A stretch of 7,434 nt of DNA from Euryarchaeota archaeon UBA125 (lineage in GTDB: Archaea > Thermoplasmatota > Poseidoniia > Poseidoniales > Thalassarchaeaceae): NCBI GenBank assembly GCA_002502625.1, contig DAPV01000054.1, forward strand, positions 1 to 7,434. The letters are read 5' to 3'. Under the pieces are notes generated by a model that did not search any database, was not told where the DNA came from, and saw nothing but the letters and a program-made list of their open reading frames with translations. Every line of letters begins with the position of its first letter. Within the stretch, counting starts at the first letter, position 1. A program made the translations under genes and the position numbers. Below, in pieces: positions 5,230 through 7,434 of this stretch.

Positions 5230-7434
5230 TTACTCGATTGAATGCATTGATGTAAGAATCTGACTAAATTCTGAAATGGTATTGGGAATTGTGATTCCAG
5301 TTATTGGGGCTGCTAAACTAGTACCAGCATCCGCTTTTGATTTCCATACCATTGCATTAAATGAAATAATTTCATTAGTTATATTAGAATCTTTATTGAA
5401 ATCAATTTCAATAGGTTCGGGATGTGTTCGAATATCAACTGCAGAGTTATTGTATATTGTTGTAGTAATATGGTGAGTAAATAGAGGACATATAGGTGAA
5501 AACACGGTCATTAAATCTCTAAAAATTCTATGTATTGTCCATGAAGCTGATTCATCTCCATCATATAACCGCTTTTTTACCATTTCAAGATAATGACTTG
5601 CTAATATGCCGGTGCCAAATGTTTTGATGGACTGAGTTGCATTGTAAATGTCAATATTATTCCACGAATCCTGTACACTAGACAGCATAATTCCAAATTC
5701 ATTTAAAATCCATTTATCTTCAATATTTAGATTGGTAGGAATCTTAGAAAGGTCGTTTGGAACATCAAATTGGGATGCAAATCGTGCAACATTAAATAAT
5801 TTAGATAATACACCAAAATATCTTGACTCTATTTCCTCAGGATTTATATGGAAATCATCTCCAACTTGGGCATCACAGGCTTTCCATAATCTAAAGCATT
5901 CAGAACCAATTTTTTTTGCTGTCAGATGTACTTGCTTACCTTCTGGACCTTTAACTTTCCAAGAACCAGTACGTCCACCTGCTCCACATTCTAGTACAGA
6001 ATCTGCATCAATACCATTACCTAAAGATTTAGACATCTTTCGCCCCCATGGATCCATGCCTAAACCATCTATCCAAACATGTTGAAATCCTGGTTTGTCT
6101 AACAATAATGTAGATTTTAACAGTGTATAATATAGCCATGTTCTAACGATTTCTTTACCTTGAGGTCTTAATCCCGTTGGAAATGCATTTTCAAAAACAT
6201 CTGGCTCATTGAGATATCCAGATACAAATAGATTAGAATTAGAAGAGTCCATCCATGTATCGAATACCTTTTCTTCCCCTCTCAAATTACCTAACTCAGA
6301 TTTCATTTCTTCATATGAACCTAGGACTTCTCGAGTATTCCTTTCAATCACTATACTCCCTTGAGGAGGATCTTGATCCCAAGGTCGAACGTAAGATCCA
6401 GTAGGGGGGACAATTATTCTTGTTTCAGTAGAATCATACCAAATTGGGATTTCAGTATGATACCATCTTCTTCTAGAAATTGGCCAATCAATAGTAATAT
6501 TCTGCATCCAATCAGTAAGAAACTGACGGTTACGAGGCGGATGAAAAGTAATTTGTTCAGATAATTCAGATACCCTATCTAGAACATCAGTTTGCTTAAC
6601 GTACCATTCTTTTAGCAGAATTATTTCAATAGGATTTTTACCACGTTCTGATACTGGTACCTCTTGCATTTTACTTTCAATAGAATGGATTAAGTCTGCA
6701 GAATCTAGTAAAGAGATTACATGCTTTCTAGCATCAATAACAGACATTCCTTGCAAAGGTCCTGCAATTGAGGTCATATTACCTTGAAGGTCAATAGCTT
6801 GAAACGGTGTAAGACCTAGATCTCGGAACACAGCAACGTCGTTTTGATCCCCAAATGAACAAACCATTAAGATTCCAGATCCAAATTCACTTTTCACTGA
6901 AGAATGTGTTGCAATTTTGACAAAATTATCCCTGCCACTAACGGATACTGGCAACTTAACTTTCTTTCCAACTAAATGTGAGTATCTAGTATCATCTGGG
7001 TGTACAACTACTATCCCACATGCACAAATAAGTTCAGGCCTGGTAGTAGAAATGATAATTTCTTCTGCATCTTCTGTCGTCCACTTTACATCTATAAGTT
7101 GTGTTTTTCTACTCATTCTTTCGACTTCAGCATCAGCAATAGTGGTGCCTTCAACGGGGTCATAGAGATTAGGTCTTAGATCTTCAATAATATGTCCTTT
7201 CTTGAATAATTCAATGAAGATTGATTGAGTGACTGCTCGATAATTAGGAGCATCTGTCAGATATTCACGATCAAAATCACATGAAAGTCCAACACGTTTA
7301 GCAGTATTTCTCATTGCTTGGGTATATTCTTCAATGGTTTCTTCGCATAAATCAAGAAATTCTTGTCTATCATATGTTTTCATTTTTCGACCTGTATTTT
7401 TTTCTACAGTAAATTCAATATTAATTCCATTTCT
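5230..7434 (-). CDS. valS: Valyl-tRNA synthetase, archaeal type, N-terminal part outside window
   Basis: This class I synthetase charges tRNA-Val with valine and edits mischarged threonine. The frame stays open for 17 codons above the ATG at 7383 up to the right edge, so that ATG is internal; 734 residues are visible and roughly 110-150 N-terminal residues, including the HIGH motif, should lie beyond. Counting Met at 7383 as 1, the CP1 editing domain shows STTRPELICACG (112-123) and GSGILMVCSFGDQND (168-182). The catalytic core returns with DWPISRRRWYHTEIPIWY (299-316), FDTWMDSS (374-381) and the ATP-binding loop KMSKS (449-453). About 25 extra residues (467-491) follow KMSKS where most ValRS read directly into the GADALR-like helix, here IGSECFRLW. 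The helical anticodon-binding domain spans about 555-650 (DKWILNEF, MTVFSPICPLFTHHI). The protein ends soon after, without a long C-terminal coiled coil, as in archaeal forms. The promoter lies outside the window. Confidence 0.95.
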   Translation of the reverse strand, partial: RNGINIEFTVEKNTGRKMKTYDRQEFLDLCEETIEEYTQAMRNTAKRVGLSCDFDREYLTDAPNYRAVTQSIFIELFKKGHIIEDLRPNLYDPVEGTTIADAEVERMSRKTQLIDVKWTTEDAEEIIISTTRPELICACGIVVVHPDDTRYSHLVGKKVKLPVSVSGRDNFVKIATHSSVKSEFGSGILMVCSFGDQNDVAVFRDLGLTPFQAIDLQGNMTSIAGPLQGMSVIDARKHVISLLDSADLIHSIESKMQEVPVSERGKNPIEIILLKEWYVKQTDVLDRVSELSEQITFHPPRNRQFLTDWMQNITIDWPISRRRWYHTEIPIWYDSTETRIIVPPTGSYVRPWDQDPPQGSIVIERNTREVLGSYEEMKSELGNLRGEEKVFDTWMDSSNSNLFVSGYLNEPDVFENAFPTGLRPQGKEIVRTWLYYTLLKSTLLLDKPGFQHVWIDGLGMDPWGRKMSKSLGNGIDADSVLECGAGGRTGSWKVKGPEGKQVHLTAKKIGSECFRLWKACDAQVGDDFHINPEEIESRYFGVLSKLFNVARFASQFDVPNDLSKIPTNLNIEDKWILNEFGIMLSSVQDSWNNIDIYNATQSIKTFGTGILASHYLEMVKKRLYDGDESASWTIHRIFRDLMTVFSPICPLFTHHITTTIYNNSAVDIRTHPEPIEIDFNKDSNITNEIISFNAMVWKSKADAGTSLAAPITGITIPNTISEFSQILTSMHSIE

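Noticed and set aside
5200..5290. Terminators at the convergent gene ends
   Set aside because: No oligo-T run or stable hairpin was found on either strand around the stop codons.
5276..7165. Plus-strand open frames opposite valS, including one of 145 codons at 5648-6085
   Set aside because: They run antisense to conserved synthetase motifs including KMSKS; their composition mirrors the true frame and no family is recognisable.
7381..7383. ATG at 7383 as the start of valS
   Set aside because: The frame is open upstream to the window edge and the HIGH-containing N-terminal region is missing, so this Met is internal.

Overview
This window looks like part of a streamlined, AT-rich archaeal genome. 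The best guess is a planktonic marine euryarchaeote of the Marine Group II/III type (Poseidoniales-like). That placement rests on an archaeal-style valyl-tRNA synthetase, very tight packing with almost no intergenic DNA, no clear Shine-Dalgarno sequences, one AT-rich TATA-like element in the only real gap, and a C-terminally membrane-anchored subtilisin-like protease with an acidic tail. It is inference; no marker gene settles it. Base composition was judged by eye.

Layout, left to right. (1) A secreted, membrane-anchored S8 protease on the + strand. Its reading frame is open to the left edge, so its start lies outside the window. (2) It converges, with a 4-base overlap, on a minus-strand operon of three genes read right to left: sodN (nickel superoxide dismutase precursor), sodX (its S26-type maturation protease) and an unrecognised multi-pass membrane protein. 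(3) A roughly 100-base divergent promoter region separates sodN from (4) a + strand short-form D-3-phosphoglycerate dehydrogenase-like gene. (5) That gene ends stop-to-stop, with no base between, against a minus-strand valyl-tRNA synthetase whose reading frame runs off the right edge. No tRNA, rRNA, CRISPR array, insertion sequence or terminator hairpin was seen, and no stretch over 300 bases lacks a gene.

The main point of biological interest is the sodN-sodX pair. SodN is made with a short hydrophilic leader that must be removed to expose the His-Cys nickel hook, and SodX has the Ser/Lys protease signature expected for that job. The membrane protein that follows in the same tight operon is a candidate new partner, for example in metal handling or membrane redox stress, but nothing in its sequence proves this. 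The divergent region also carries an exact 11-base direct repeat with 30-base spacing beside the sodN start, which could be an operator or could be a duplicated piece of leader coding sequence.
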